A stretch of DNA of 64,000 nt from Acidobacteriota bacterium (GCA_016700175.1 CP065003.1:3606001-3670000), one strand, 5' to 3'; shown: positions 17,347-26,973, numbered from the stretch's first letter. The notes: a model not told the origin generated them from the sequence alone. Program-made: numbers and translations.

Positions 17347-18648
17347 ATGAGCAAGAGCTTAGAAAGAACAAGACTGGTCGCCGCGGTGACCGTTGTTGCC
17401 CTGCTTGTCGTCGTCGGACTTGTGGTCTGGAGCGTGATGCAGGAAAGGGCGAACGCCGCGAGGACCGAATCGGAGATCCTCAAAGAGATCGACCGGAACG
17501 AACTTGCAGAGGTCCTGAAGAGCGAAGCCACGGCAGATATCTCCTCGATACGCGAGCTGAACGAGAGCCCCGAAAGGCGGAAGGAATTCCTTAAAGGACT
17601 CGAGGAACATTTGGCACTCGCCGCCCAGGCGCGGCGCGAAGGATACGCGGACGTCGAGGACTTCAGGATCAACCTCGAATACAAGACAGACATTCTTCTG
17701 GCCGATCTCTACCAGGCGAAGCTCAGCGAGGGCAAGGACAGGCTGTATGTCGTCCCGCCGACGGAGATGGAAAAGGTCTGGAAGGACCCGGCGAACGAAG
17801 CGCGATACAAGCGGGTAATGGACGCCCTCCTTCGAATCCGCAAGAGGGCGGCCGACGCGAAAGAAGAGAAGGTACCGGTGACGGCGCCGAAGGGAGAAAC
17901 GCTCCGGAAATCGAGGGACAACTTCGCCAGGACGACGTTCCTTTCGTCGCTGGCGAGGAAAGACAAGGAGTTCATGTCACAGCCCGCGATACCGCTGAGA
18001 ATAAAGATCCTGGAAGCCGGGCTTCTGGCCAACGATTACCTGATCGCTAATTACCCGAGCCTCCTTGCGACCGACGCCGAGGTTGCGAAGTATCTCGCGG
18101 ATCATCCCGAGTACGACCCGAAACGGAAGTACGAAACGGCCCGTACGGTGCTCGCAAAGGTGAAGGCAGGTGAGAGTTTTGAAGAACTCGCGAAGAAGTA
18201 CAGCGAGGACGGACGAAGCTCCCACAGGGGCGGATTGTACGAGGATGTCGGGATCGGAGCTCTATGGCCTGAGTTCGAGGAGCGGGTTAAGACTATGAAA
18301 CCCGGCGAGATCGCCGACGAGCTGATAGAGACCGAGCTCGGGTGGCACATCCTCAAATTCGAGGGTTCGGGGTCCGATCCTAAAACCGGCAGGTACGTTT
18401 TCAGTGTCCGGCATATCGTGCTTCAGAGGAAATTCGAAGAGCCCGGAAAGAAGCTTCCCGGGATCCCAAGGCCGTTCATGACGCCGGTCGAGATCGCGAA
18501 ACAAGAGGTCGAAAGGCAGAAGCGCGAGGCGTTCATTGCCAGGGTCAAGCAAGCGAGCCCGGTCTCGCTTCCAGAAGATTTCAAGGTTGAGCTGGAGAAG
18601 CCTCGCAAGAGCGACGTGCCGGCTCCGGAGAAGGCGAAGGCCAGGTGA
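17347..18648 (+). CDS. Membrane-anchored peptidyl-prolyl isomerase, parvulin/SurA type
   Basis: 433 residues from ATG 17347 with GGGAGGAAAACA upstream. One N-terminal membrane segment (about 10-33) is followed by a long charged helical chaperone-like region. A parvulin rotamase domain lies around residues 245-340, including ARTVLAKVKAGESFEELAKK, SEDGRSSHRGG and ELGWHILKFEG. A second, partial parvulin-like strand pattern (VFSVRHIVLQRK) follows. It probably folds envelope proteins in the periplasm. Position just after a large outer membrane protein supports this as inference. Confidence 0.88.
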   Translation: MSKSLERTRLVAAVTVVALLVVVGLVVWSVMQERANAARTESEILKEIDRNELAEVLKSEATADISSIRELNESPERRKEFLKGLEEHLALAAQARREGYADVEDFRINLEYKTDILLADLYQAKLSEGKDRLYVVPPTEMEKVWKDPANEARYKRVMDALLRIRKRAADAKEEKVPVTAPKGETLRKSRDNFARTTFLSSLARKDKEFMSQPAIPLRIKILEAGLLANDYLIANYPSLLATDAEVAKYLADHPEYDPKRKYETARTVLAKVKAGESFEELAKKYSEDGRSSHRGGLYEDVGIGALWPEFEERVKTMKPGEIADELIETELGWHILKFEGSGSDPKTGRYVFSVRHIVLQRKFEEPGKKLPGIPRPFMTPVEIAKQEVERQKREAFIARVKQASPVSLPEDFKVELEKPRKSDVPAPEKAKAR

Positions 18649-18788
18649 ACGGCCTTCCTGAACAATTGGATCGCCGCAGGGCGGAATACGAGACAAGGAA
18701 ATTTTTCAATCAACAATTTTATCGGGTGGTGCGTGGGGTCGTTTCGATTACGAACCAGCCGCAGGATGTTCCACTAAAAGGAGGAAGA

Positions 18789-20453
18789 ATGAGAAGAGTT
18801 TTAGGCTTTTTGGGGACGGCAGTCATTGCGCTGGCAGCGGCGTTCAGTGTCAGCGCCGGTAATCCGGTCTGGCTGAATGAGATCGAGGTCGATCCGCCCG
18901 TTCAGGTTGGCGACAGGTGCCAGTATGTGGAGCTGATCGGCGCTCCCAATTCGACGATCGACCAGAACGTCTGGTTCATATCGATAAACAGTGACGCATC
19001 GAACTTCGGATTTCTGAACGCCGCGGTCAATCTCGGCGGTCAGCAGTTCGGTTCGAACGGGATACTGGTCCTCGACAACACCAACGGCGGCGATTGCCCG
19101 AACAGGCCGTTCGACGCAGCGGCGAACGTCGTTACCTACTTCAATCCGCTCACGCTGGGCCAGGGCTCTGAAGGCTTCTACCTCGTGACCACGACCGCAA
19201 CGCTGACCGCCGGAACCGATCTCGACACAAACGACAACGGCGTCGTTGATTTCAACGATCCGGGCTTGTCGAAATCGGGGCTTACCGGCGAATCCTTTTT
19301 CTATACGGACGGAGTAAATTTCATTTTCAACCCGGAAGAGCAGTACAAGTACGGGCCTGGACCGAACCTGGTCGAGACCCTTCTCGGCGACGTGCCTGAC
19401 GCCGCGACAAGGTTCCCAGGGAACACCGACGTGAACAGTGCCGCCGCCTGGTATTCCGGTGAGCTCGCATCCTCGCCTGAGGAAACGGTCGAATACGCGG
19501 CGCCCTTCAGTTCGAATTTCCCCGCCGGAGGGATGCTGACGCCCGGCGCGCAGAACGTTCCGTCCAGCGCCGGTTCGACCCTGTTCGACTTCGACGGCGA
19601 CGGCAAGACCGACGTCGGCGTGTTCAGAAGGAATCCGGGCTCGTTCGCGCCGAACCGGGGACCGGAGGGAAGCACCTCGCAGTGGTGGATCCTGAACAGT
19701 TCGAACCTGGGGACGTTTGCCGCTGCGTTCGGACAGCCTGACGACGTTCCCGTCCCCGCCGACTACACGGGCGACGGACGTACGGACATCGCCTTCTTCA
19801 GGCCTTCGACCAGCGAATGGTTTGTTCTGAGGAGCGAAGACCAGTCCTTCTTCTCGTTCCCGTTCGGAGCCGCGGGCGACAGGCCGGCACCGGGAGACTT
19901 CGACGGAGACGGCATCGCGGATCCGGCGGTCTTCAGGCCGAGCATCGGAACGTGGTTCATCTTCCGCTCGTCCGACCAGCAGACCGCTTCAGTGCCGTTC
20001 GGCGTCGCCGAGGATCTTCCCACCGTTGCTGACTTCGACGGAGACGGCTCGGACGACATCGCGGTCTTCAGACCTTCGGTAAGCCAGTGGTGGCAGTTCC
20101 GAAGCACGGCGGGCATCATCGCGTACCAGTTCGGCGAGACAGGAGATCAGACCGCGGTCGCCGATTTCACAGGCGACGGAGCTGCCGATGTGGCGTTCTT
20201 CAGGCCCTCGAACGCGACATGGTATGTGCTCAGGTCCGAAGACAGTTCGTTCTTCGCATTCCCGTGGGGAGCTACGGGCGACGTCCCGGCGCCGGGCGAC
20301 TACGACGGCGACGGTCAGGCCGATCCGGCCGTGTTCCGCGGGTCGGATCTGACCTGGTACATCTTCGGTTCGACATCCGGCTTCGAGGCCGTGCAGTTCG
20401 GCGCGACCGGGGACGAACCGACTCCGGCCGTCTTTTCGCGGTCTGCGCCCTAA
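18789..20453 (+). CDS. Exported protein with C-terminal DxDGDG (FG-GAP/VCBS-like) repeats
   Basis: 554 residues from ATG 18789, with AGGAGGAAG upstream. A signal peptide (about 1-23) is followed by a lamin-tail-like N-terminal domain (VWLNEIEVDPP, QYVELIGAP). From about residue 260 six imperfect repeats of about 46 residues alternate DFDGDG or DYTGDG with a VFRPS...W(Y/F)xxRSS pattern. The Asp/Gly loops are of the calcium-binding DxDxDG type. The repeat style is frequent in secreted proteins of Blastocatellia. A surface or matrix role is likely; no enzyme motif is seen. Confidence 0.82.
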   Translation: MRRVLGFLGTAVIALAAAFSVSAGNPVWLNEIEVDPPVQVGDRCQYVELIGAPNSTIDQNVWFISINSDASNFGFLNAAVNLGGQQFGSNGILVLDNTNGGDCPNRPFDAAANVVTYFNPLTLGQGSEGFYLVTTTATLTAGTDLDTNDNGVVDFNDPGLSKSGLTGESFFYTDGVNFIFNPEEQYKYGPGPNLVETLLGDVPDAATRFPGNTDVNSAAAWYSGELASSPEETVEYAAPFSSNFPAGGMLTPGAQNVPSSAGSTLFDFDGDGKTDVGVFRRNPGSFAPNRGPEGSTSQWWILNSSNLGTFAAAFGQPDDVPVPADYTGDGRTDIAFFRPSTSEWFVLRSEDQSFFSFPFGAAGDRPAPGDFDGDGIADPAVFRPSIGTWFIFRSSDQQTASVPFGVAEDLPTVADFDGDGSDDIAVFRPSVSQWWQFRSTAGIIAYQFGETGDQTAVADFTGDGAADVAFFRPSNATWYVLRSEDSSFFAFPWGATGDVPAPGDYDGDGQADPAVFRGSDLTWYIFGSTSGFEAVQFGATGDEPTPAVFSRSAP

Positions 20454-20508
20454 GCAGGTTTGGGCCCTTCCAGGGAGCAGGGGCTGACTGATCCTCCTGC
20501 ACCTTGCC

Positions 20509-20540
20509 GAGGCTGTCCGAAAGGGCAGCCTCATTTTTTA
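20509..20540 (+). terminator. Rho-independent terminator after the DxDGDG-repeat gene
   Basis: GAGGCTGTCC (20509-20518) pairs with GGGCAGCCTC (20523-20532) across a GAAA loop, followed by ATTTTTT. The core resembles the pilC terminator at 4254. Confidence 0.92.
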
Positions 20541-20590
20541 TTCGCTGTCCGGCGCGCCACATTCCGTGTGGTAATATTCAAAGTCAATTT

Positions 20591-20818
20591 ATGGAGCCGA
20601 CCAGGGAAGAGATAATCGAGCGTTTCGGCAAACGCGTTCAGCGCTGTTACGGCTGTCTGATCGCGTTTCATCTTAAGGATATGTACCTTGCCGACGACGT
20701 CACCTATTACTGCGAGAACTGCAAGGACGACTCGATGTTCCATTTTGAACAGTTCTCGCAACTTCTGGACATTTCGAAGCTCCGCGAAGGCTCGGACGAA
20801 GAGCACCATCACCATTGA
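20591..20818 (+). CDS. Small two-CxxC (zinc-ribbon-like) protein of unknown function
   Basis: 75 residues from ATG 20591. An upstream in-frame extension would run into the preceding terminator and is rejected. It has two CxxC pairs (CYGC, CENC) 27 residues apart, fitting one zinc knuckle, and a C-terminal run HHHH that could bind metal. Its TGA stop overlaps the TTG start of the FHA protein (TTGA), so the two are translationally coupled and probably functionally linked. The Shine-Dalgarno is poor. No family recognised. Confidence 0.7.
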   Translation: MEPTREEIIERFGKRVQRCYGCLIAFHLKDMYLADDVTYYCENCKDDSMFHFEQFSQLLDISKLREGSDEEHHHH

Positions 20819-22329
20819 GAAAGAAGGTCAAACTCGAACTGGACTCGCCGGAAGGCTTCCGTGAGATCGATCTCGAGAACGAGGTCAGCTTCGGCCGTAC
20901 GGAGCTCGCCGACATCGTGATCGACGATCCCGGGCTCTCGCGGATCAACACGACCATCTTCCGCGACAACGAAGAGGTCCTGATCGTCGACGAGGGGTCC
21001 TCGAACGGGACATTTCTGAACGGCAAGCGGATCGAAGGCGAGCCGAGACTCCTGTTCGACGGCGACGAGATCAAGATGGGGCTCGATACGCGAGTCAGGA
21101 TTCGGATCGGCGACACTCGAAGGGAAGCCGAGGCTCCCCCGAAGGAAACACACGAAACGTCTTCCGCCGCGCAGCCGCCGAAGCCTTCCCCAAAACCCGT
21201 ACCCGCGGCTCGCAGCAGACGGTCCGAGACGGAGCTGGTCCTGTATGTCGCCCTCGGATCGACGTTCCTTATCATCTTCGGAGCGTTGATCGTTATTTTC
21301 TTTCTAATGGAACCCGGCGCCGCGGAAACCGCGGACGGAACGCCGCGACGCGAGATGGATTCGAATGCGCTGATCCCGATCGCAGTTCAGGACCCCTTCG
21401 GCGGCCAGGAACAGGAGGACATAGGCGAGCTTGTCCAGTATTTCGAGGTCCAGGACGACATCGACGTTGCGGACCTGAACGACGTGACCGGATCGGACGC
21501 GAACGCGCCGATGGAGGAGAACTTCAATGTCACCGTCGAGTTCTTCAAGAAACAGCAGGCTAAGGCGATGGAAGCGAGGAACGCTCCGACCGGGAACGAT
21601 CCTCCGGGGCAGAAGATCCCCGCTGAGCTTCGCGGCGACGGAGTGATCAAGCAGAAGGCGAAGCTCCGCGAAATGCTTCAGGAAGGATACGTCCAGCCAA
21701 TGGATTACTCGGACCTGGCGAAGAAAAGGATGAGCGGAGAACTTGTCGAGCTTCCGATGGCGACCGAGTACTGGGTGCTCGAGGTCGGAAGCAGCGCCAG
21801 CGAAGAACAGTTCACTTCCTTCGATTTCGACGACCACGTCGACGCCCCGACGATCACGCCGATGTTTCCCGACTACGTCACGCTTTCGCAGCTTGCCACA
21901 AACTATTCCGGGCACCGCTACGATATGAACAACGGCGCCGACCGCAAACAGATGAAGCAGAGGATGCTCCGTATGTTCCATCCGCGCGCTCGGCCCATTC
22001 TCGTTCGGCTGGCGAAGGCGTATCACGCCCGCTTCAGCCGTCCGCTCCGTGTCACCTCGCTCTCGCGGTCGATGGAGTACCAGATCCTTCTGAACAAGAC
22101 GAACGCGAACTCCTTCAAGGTTCGGGGAAAGGGCAGCCTTCCGCCTCATACCTCCGGATGTGCGTTCGACCTCGCGCGCAAGCATATGACCGCCGAAGAG
22201 CAGAACTTCGTTATGGAGGAACTTGCGCGTATGGAGAATGAGGGCATCCTGGACGCGCTCCGCGAGGGCAACGTCAATGCCTGCTTCCACGTGTTCATAT
22301 ACGACGACGGCGTCCCGCCGCAGATGTAG
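20815..22329 (+). CDS. FHA domain protein with transmembrane helix and M15-like C-terminal peptidase-type domain
   Basis: 504 residues from TTG 20815. Residues about 5-100 are an FHA phosphothreonine-binding domain (SFGRTE, LSRINTTIF, SSNGTFLNGKRI). A Pro/Lys-rich linker precedes one membrane helix near 140-162 (LYVALGSTFLIIFGALIVIF). The outer part ends in a domain (about 385-500) with SLSRSMEYQ, SLPPHTSGCAFDLA and CFHVFIYD. This pattern resembles DUF5715 and M15 D-Ala-D-Ala carboxypeptidases (His...Asp...His zinc site). It thus seems to join a cytoplasmic phospho-reader to a periplasmic cell-wall domain. Whether the peptidase is active cannot be told. Confidence 0.8.
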   Translation: MRKKVKLELDSPEGFREIDLENEVSFGRTELADIVIDDPGLSRINTTIFRDNEEVLIVDEGSSNGTFLNGKRIEGEPRLLFDGDEIKMGLDTRVRIRIGDTRREAEAPPKETHETSSAAQPPKPSPKPVPAARSRRSETELVLYVALGSTFLIIFGALIVIFFLMEPGAAETADGTPRREMDSNALIPIAVQDPFGGQEQEDIGELVQYFEVQDDIDVADLNDVTGSDANAPMEENFNVTVEFFKKQQAKAMEARNAPTGNDPPGQKIPAELRGDGVIKQKAKLREMLQEGYVQPMDYSDLAKKRMSGELVELPMATEYWVLEVGSSASEEQFTSFDFDDHVDAPTITPMFPDYVTLSQLATNYSGHRYDMNNGADRKQMKQRMLRMFHPRARPILVRLAKAYHARFSRPLRVTSLSRSMEYQILLNKTNANSFKVRGKGSLPPHTSGCAFDLARKHMTAEEQNFVMEELARMENEGILDALREGNVNACFHVFIYDDGVPPQM

Positions 22330-22373
22330 AGCCCCGATTTCGGTAATACACTCCCATCCCTTAAAATTCAGGT

Positions 22374-25300
22374 ATGCCAGAAGAGCCGAACGGAAACTCT
22401 TCAAAGTCCCGCCAGACACTGACGGGACTTGCGAAGCGGCTTGGCCGCCTGCCGGCCGAGAAGCGAAAGGCCGCGATCGAAGCGAGCGCGGCGCTGGCCG
22501 CTGTCTCGCTGAAGGTGAGCCGCGCGTTCGTCGAGGCCGTTCCGAAGGCGTCGGAATCGCTTACGGCTGGCGACCTTCGCGACTGGGCGGAGCTGGGCCG
22601 CAGGCTTGCGATGTCGGACGCCGACGCGGGCGTGGATTTTTTCGAGAAGGGCGTTGACGAACTTGAGGCTCTCGAGCCGGAAGCGAGGGAGCTCGCTTTC
22701 CGGATCGCGACGCGGCAGCTGCTGCTCTCCAGTTCGACGGCGCTTGCGACCTATTCAAGGATCCCAGAGCTCGCGGAAAAGGTCGGAGACCGGCGGCTCT
22801 TCACGAAGATCCTGGACCTCGGCTGCGAGATCGCCAACCGGTCCGCAAAGCACAGCGCCGACTTCCTCGAATCCACGCCGGCCGTCGCGGACGCGCTTTC
22901 CGGCTTCGGGGACGCTCGCGAAACGGTCGCGGACGCTGTGCTCGAGCTGGCCGGAGCTTTCGCCGAACGGACAGGCGGCATGACGGCGGACCTTTGGACA
23001 GGTCTTCCGGATGTGCTCAGAGGTCTTCCGGCGCACGAGGCGGAGCGGCTTATGCGGCGCGGCACGGAGTTTCTGGAGTACGGCGGAAGCGTGACGCTTC
23101 ACTTCGTGGCCGCGGGCGGTTCGACGCTTCGGCGGCACGAAGAAGTATTCGAGGAGTGGTGCTCGGCGGCGGAGCAGTTCGGTGGACACGGCAACGCCGT
23201 ACTGATCGCCTTCCTGCGGCTCGGTCCGGGCTTTTTCCGGAACATCTCGAGACTAAAGGACCGGGAAGACGCCGGCAGGATCTCAAGGCGTGTGCTCGAA
23301 CTGATCGGGAAGATCGCGGAAACGGATGCCGAAAGCGCTCTCGCCGCTTTCAAGTCCAGCTCGAAGGCGCTTCGAAAGGTCTCGCTGGACCAGTTCGAGG
23401 AATGGGTGGAAACCGGCCTCGAATCGAAGCAGGACGCTTCGGCAAAGGCCCGTCGTTCGTTCTTCGCGCTCGAGACCAGGCATTCGAACGAGCTTCTCAA
23501 CGAGGCGCAGGAAGGGCTTCCGCTCGACCGGGTGCAGACGATCCTGAGGATCTACATCGAGGGCCTGACCGGAAAAGAGGTCGAGATCGCGCCGCTTTCG
23601 GCGATGCCTCAGGAATCGAGGATCGGCGACGGAAAAACGATCTACCTGCCGGCGAAGGTCGACGAGTTCAAGGACGAGGAGACGGACTTCCGCCTGTACA
23701 AGGTGCTCGCTGCGCACGGCGCCGGCCAGATCGAGTTCGACACTTTCGCGCGCGGGACGCCTGAGCTGAAGGCGGCTTTCGACGAGATGGCGGACTTCTT
23801 CGAGGCCTCAGCGGAGCAGCTCGACGCTTTCTCGCTCGCCGGATACATCGAGGACGTGCAGAAAGGCGAAACCGCGCTCTCTGAAGAGGAGTACCTGGCA
23901 GAAGCGAGGAAGAAGCGGAGCCGGTTCCCGAAGGGCGGCGGCTATCGAGAGGTCTTGCGCCGCTTCCCGGAACCGGGGTTGGCGGGAAAGATATTCGGGA
24001 CGATGGAGAACGCGCGGATCGACCGGCGCCTGAGGCAGACCTACCGCGGCCTTGTGAAGGACCTGGACTTGATGGAGGAGATGCTGAGGGAGAAGCGTCC
24101 TTACATATTCGACCTTCCGATGGAACAGGTGCCGTTCGAGCTCCTGTTCCAGATCACGATGTGCGGCGGCGCCACAGAGGACGCGAAGCATTTCTACGGC
24201 CAGATAGTGTCCGAGATCGAGACCGTGATCGACCAGTTCCTTGGCGGCCGCGACACGACCGTCGCCGATTCGGTCGTGGCCACAAGCCGCGTTTACTCGC
24301 TTTTCCAGAACGTGACGTCCGAGGACAGGCAGACCGAAGAGCCGGAGGACAGCGACGAGAAAGGCGACCGCGCCGAAGAGGACGAGCGCGGCGAAGCCGT
24401 GACGGAATCGCAGATCAAGCGCGAGGAAAGGCCCGAGGAAACGAAAGACATACGCGACCTGTTCAACGCGTGGAACACGCTTGATGATGAGGAAGGCGAC
24501 AGCCGCGATCTTCAAAGCCAGGACAACTGGTCCTTCAACGAGATGCCCGAGCAGCCGCTCGAGCCGGGCGACGAGGCGTTCTCGTACGATGAATGGGACC
24601 GCGAGCTTGCCGACTTCCGCACCGGCTGGTGCCGTGTCATCGAAAAGCACGTGAGGAAAGGCGACCGGAACTTTGTCGAGCTCGCCCGCAGCCGCTACCG
24701 CGGCGTGATCTCGTCTGTTAGGCATCAGTTCCAGCTGATGAAGCCCGAGAACCTGACCCGCATCAACCGCGAGCTCGACGGCGAGGATTACGACCTGAAC
24801 GCCGTCATCGACCACGTGGTGGACCGCAAGGCGGACGGGCATCAATCCGATAGGCTCTACACGAAAAGGCTTCGAAGGGAGCGCGACGTCGCAGTCTCGC
24901 TTCTGCTCGACCAGTCGTCTTCTACGGCGAGGACGATCACGCGAAACCCGCTTCAGCCGTACACGCATCCGGGGCGCAGGATCATCGAGATCGAGAAGGA
25001 AGGTCTTGTGCTTATGAGCGAGGCGCTCGAGGCGGTCGGCGACATTTATTCGATAAACGGGTTCACTTCCGAAGGCCGGCGCAACGTCAAGTTCTATGTT
25101 GTCAAGGATTTCGACGAGAAGTACTCGGAAGAGGTCGAGCGTAGGATCGGCGGGATCACCTTCCAGAACAACACCCGGCTCGGCGCGGCGATCCGGCACG
25201 CGACGGCCAAGCTGAACGCGCAGGAATCGAGGACGAAACTGCTCATCATTCTCACCGACGGACGGCCCTACGACCACGATTACGGCGATGCAAAGTACGC

Positions 25301-25490
25301 GAAGGAAGACGTGCGCGAGGCCCTGACGGAGGCGAAGATCGTCGGGATCACGCCGTTCTGCATCACTATAGACCGCGATTCGGAACAGGAGCTGAAGGAT
25401 CTCTACGGCGAGGTCGGCTACACGATCATCGACGACGTGCTTCTGTTGCCGGAGAAGCTCCCGGCGATATACAGGCGGCTGACTTCTTGA
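22374..25490 (+). CDS. Large NorD/CbbO-like von Willebrand factor A protein
   Basis: 1038 residues. The C-terminal third (about 800-1038) is a VWA domain: MIDAS motif DQSSST after VAVSLLL, FTSEGRR, and the late Asp in ILTDGRPYDHDYG. The N-terminal 600 residues are helical with many Ala, Glu and Leu. A strongly acidic linker (about 645-700) leads to a conserved DEWDRELADFRTGWC segment, as in NorD/CbbO proteins. These work with MoxR-type AAA+ ATPases (NorQ/CbbQ) to insert metals or remodel targets. No AAA+ gene is in the window, which is odd. The gene is 44 bases after the FHA gene and may share its transcript. Confidence 0.85.
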   Translation: MPEEPNGNSSKSRQTLTGLAKRLGRLPAEKRKAAIEASAALAAVSLKVSRAFVEAVPKASESLTAGDLRDWAELGRRLAMSDADAGVDFFEKGVDELEALEPEARELAFRIATRQLLLSSSTALATYSRIPELAEKVGDRRLFTKILDLGCEIANRSAKHSADFLESTPAVADALSGFGDARETVADAVLELAGAFAERTGGMTADLWTGLPDVLRGLPAHEAERLMRRGTEFLEYGGSVTLHFVAAGGSTLRRHEEVFEEWCSAAEQFGGHGNAVLIAFLRLGPGFFRNISRLKDREDAGRISRRVLELIGKIAETDAESALAAFKSSSKALRKVSLDQFEEWVETGLESKQDASAKARRSFFALETRHSNELLNEAQEGLPLDRVQTILRIYIEGLTGKEVEIAPLSAMPQESRIGDGKTIYLPAKVDEFKDEETDFRLYKVLAAHGAGQIEFDTFARGTPELKAAFDEMADFFEASAEQLDAFSLAGYIEDVQKGETALSEEEYLAEARKKRSRFPKGGGYREVLRRFPEPGLAGKIFGTMENARIDRRLRQTYRGLVKDLDLMEEMLREKRPYIFDLPMEQVPFELLFQITMCGGATEDAKHFYGQIVSEIETVIDQFLGGRDTTVADSVVATSRVYSLFQNVTSEDRQTEEPEDSDEKGDRAEEDERGEAVTESQIKREERPEETKDIRDLFNAWNTLDDEEGDSRDLQSQDNWSFNEMPEQPLEPGDEAFSYDEWDRELADFRTGWCRVIEKHVRKGDRNFVELARSRYRGVISSVRHQFQLMKPENLTRINRELDGEDYDLNAVIDHVVDRKADGHQSDRLYTKRLRRERDVAVSLLLDQSSSTARTITRNPLQPYTHPGRRIIEIEKEGLVLMSEALEAVGDIYSINGFTSEGRRNVKFYVVKDFDEKYSEEVERRIGGITFQNNTRLGAAIRHATAKLNAQESRTKLLIILTDGRPYDHDYGDAKYAKEDVREALTEAKIVGITPFCITIDRDSEQELKDLYGEVGYTIIDDVLLLPEKLPAIYRRLTS

Positions 25491-26109
25491 GGTACGATAG
25501 GCTTCAGCCTGTCGATTCTTAACCGCAGAGCACGCAGAGCACGCAGAGAGAAATCGGACACGGATCAACACGGATGCTTTCATTGACCAATGTGCATTGA
25601 CCATTGACCAATGCGAATTGACCATTGACCAATGGACATTGACCATTGACCAATGACAAGCGCCATCGGCGCGAAATGTTAATAGCAACGGGCATCCGCG
25701 AGATCCCCGGCTCCGTAGGAGCCAAATGCCTGTAGTCGCGCAGCGGAACCAACGGCAGGCGTCGCATCGTCCGCGCGGCGCTGAAGTTCGCGTTACATCG
25801 GCAGCGCAAAGCGCTGCTCTAAACGGATGTCCGATAAGCTTCAGCTTGTCGCGGGCCGACCGCGGCCCGAGCGGTGGTCCGCGCGTTCGCGCGGCGCAAA
25901 CTGAAGTTCGCGGTACCTCGGCAGCGCAAAGCGCTGCTCTAAACGGGCCGGTGTCTTCTGAAGGATTGGGGGTTCGCTCTTCGCACTCAATACAGCGAGA
26001 AGCCCTGCTCTAAACTGCTTACAGCTCACCGCTCACGGCTCACTCTTCACTTTTCTTGCCTTTTAACCGCTTTTCCCCCATTATTTACCCGCATTTCCTT
26101 TAGTCCCCA
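25491..26109. repeat. Repeat-rich spacer, left edge of the repeat island
   Basis: No gene is seen. In order: a CGCAGAG-type repeat (25520-25549); an array of about 21-bp units built from ATTGACC heptamers (about 25581-25656); a 5-3-5 palindrome GCGCC-ATC-GGCGC with tail GAAATGTTAATAGC (from 25660); a GGCTCC-GTA-GGAGCC palindrome (about 25709-25734). Two 46-bp direct repeats lie exactly 120 bp apart (25781-25826 and 25901-25946, two mismatches), each containing the palindrome GCAGCGCAAAGCGCTGC. Four CTCA-ending heptamers follow (26022-26049). The nadK start has no Shine-Dalgarno. Confidence 0.85.
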
Positions 26110-26973
26110 ATGACCGAACGCCAGATCAGCACTGCCGGCATCGTTGTGAAGCCGAATCACAGGGAGGCTTGGGAGTCGGCCTGTGAACTCGCAGACTGGT
26201 TCGAATCCAAAGGCGTGTCGATGGTCGCCGAGCCCCGCCAGGAGGCAGAGATAGCGGGTCTCGAAAGCGAGATAACAGAGAAGTTTGGCGGTGCGGACCT
26301 GATCGTCGTCCTCGGCGGCGACGGAACGATGATCTCCGCCGCGAGGCTGATCGGGAACAACGAGCCCCTTGTCCTTGGCGTGAACTACGGCGGGCTCGGA
26401 TACCTCACCGAGCAGAGGATCGAGGAGATGAACTCTTCGATCGAGGCGGTCCTGGAAGGGAACTACAAGGTCGAGCGCCGCGTGATGCTCGAGGCGGAGC
26501 ACGTGCGCGACGGGGAAATGCTCGCGTCGGGAAGGGTCCTGAACGACGTTGTCATCAATAAATCCGCGCTTGCGAGGATCATCGAGATCGAGGTTGAACT
26601 AAACGACCTTCACGTGAATTGTTTTCGCGCCGACGGTCTGATCGTATCCACTCCGACGGGCTCGACGGCATACAATCTGTCGGCCGGAGGCCCGATCGTG
26701 TATCCGACGATGAACGCCGTCGTTATCACGCCGATCTGCCCTTTCACGCTGACGAACCGGCCGATCGTGATGCCTGACGATTCGGAGATCAACCTGATCC
26801 TCAACGAGGGAAGCGAGGACGTCGTGCTGACGCTCGACGGCCAGATCGGCCACGAGATGCGCGCGGGCGACTCCGTCCGTATCCGCAAAAGCGCGACGAC
26901 GTTCAACATGGTCCAGAGTCCGAACAGGAACTACTTCGACGTGCTGAGGAACAAGCTGAAGTGGGGAAGATAG
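26110..26973 (+). CDS. nadK: NAD kinase
   Basis: 287 residues. It phosphorylates NAD to NADP using ATP or polyphosphate. The GGDGT motif (VVLGGDGTMI, residues about 68-77) and the Gly-rich STPTGSTAYNLSAGGPI are diagnostic, with VNYGGLGYL between them. Length matches bacterial enzymes. It stands alone between repeat-rich spacers with no clear ribosome-binding site. Its TAG stop is followed at once by GGACTGAG heptamers. Confidence 0.96.
   Translation: MTERQISTAGIVVKPNHREAWESACELADWFESKGVSMVAEPRQEAEIAGLESEITEKFGGADLIVVLGGDGTMISAARLIGNNEPLVLGVNYGGLGYLTEQRIEEMNSSIEAVLEGNYKVERRVMLEAEHVRDGEMLASGRVLNDVVINKSALARIIEIEVELNDLHVNCFRADGLIVSTPTGSTAYNLSAGGPIVYPTMNAVVITPICPFTLTNRPIVMPDDSEINLILNEGSEDVVLTLDGQIGHEMRAGDSVRIRKSATTFNMVQSPNRNYFDVLRNKLKWGR

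Noticed and set aside
26160..26200. A GGTTCGAATCC word like a tRNA T-arm
   Set aside because: It lies inside nadK in frame and no cloverleaf surrounds it; no tRNA gene was found in the window.
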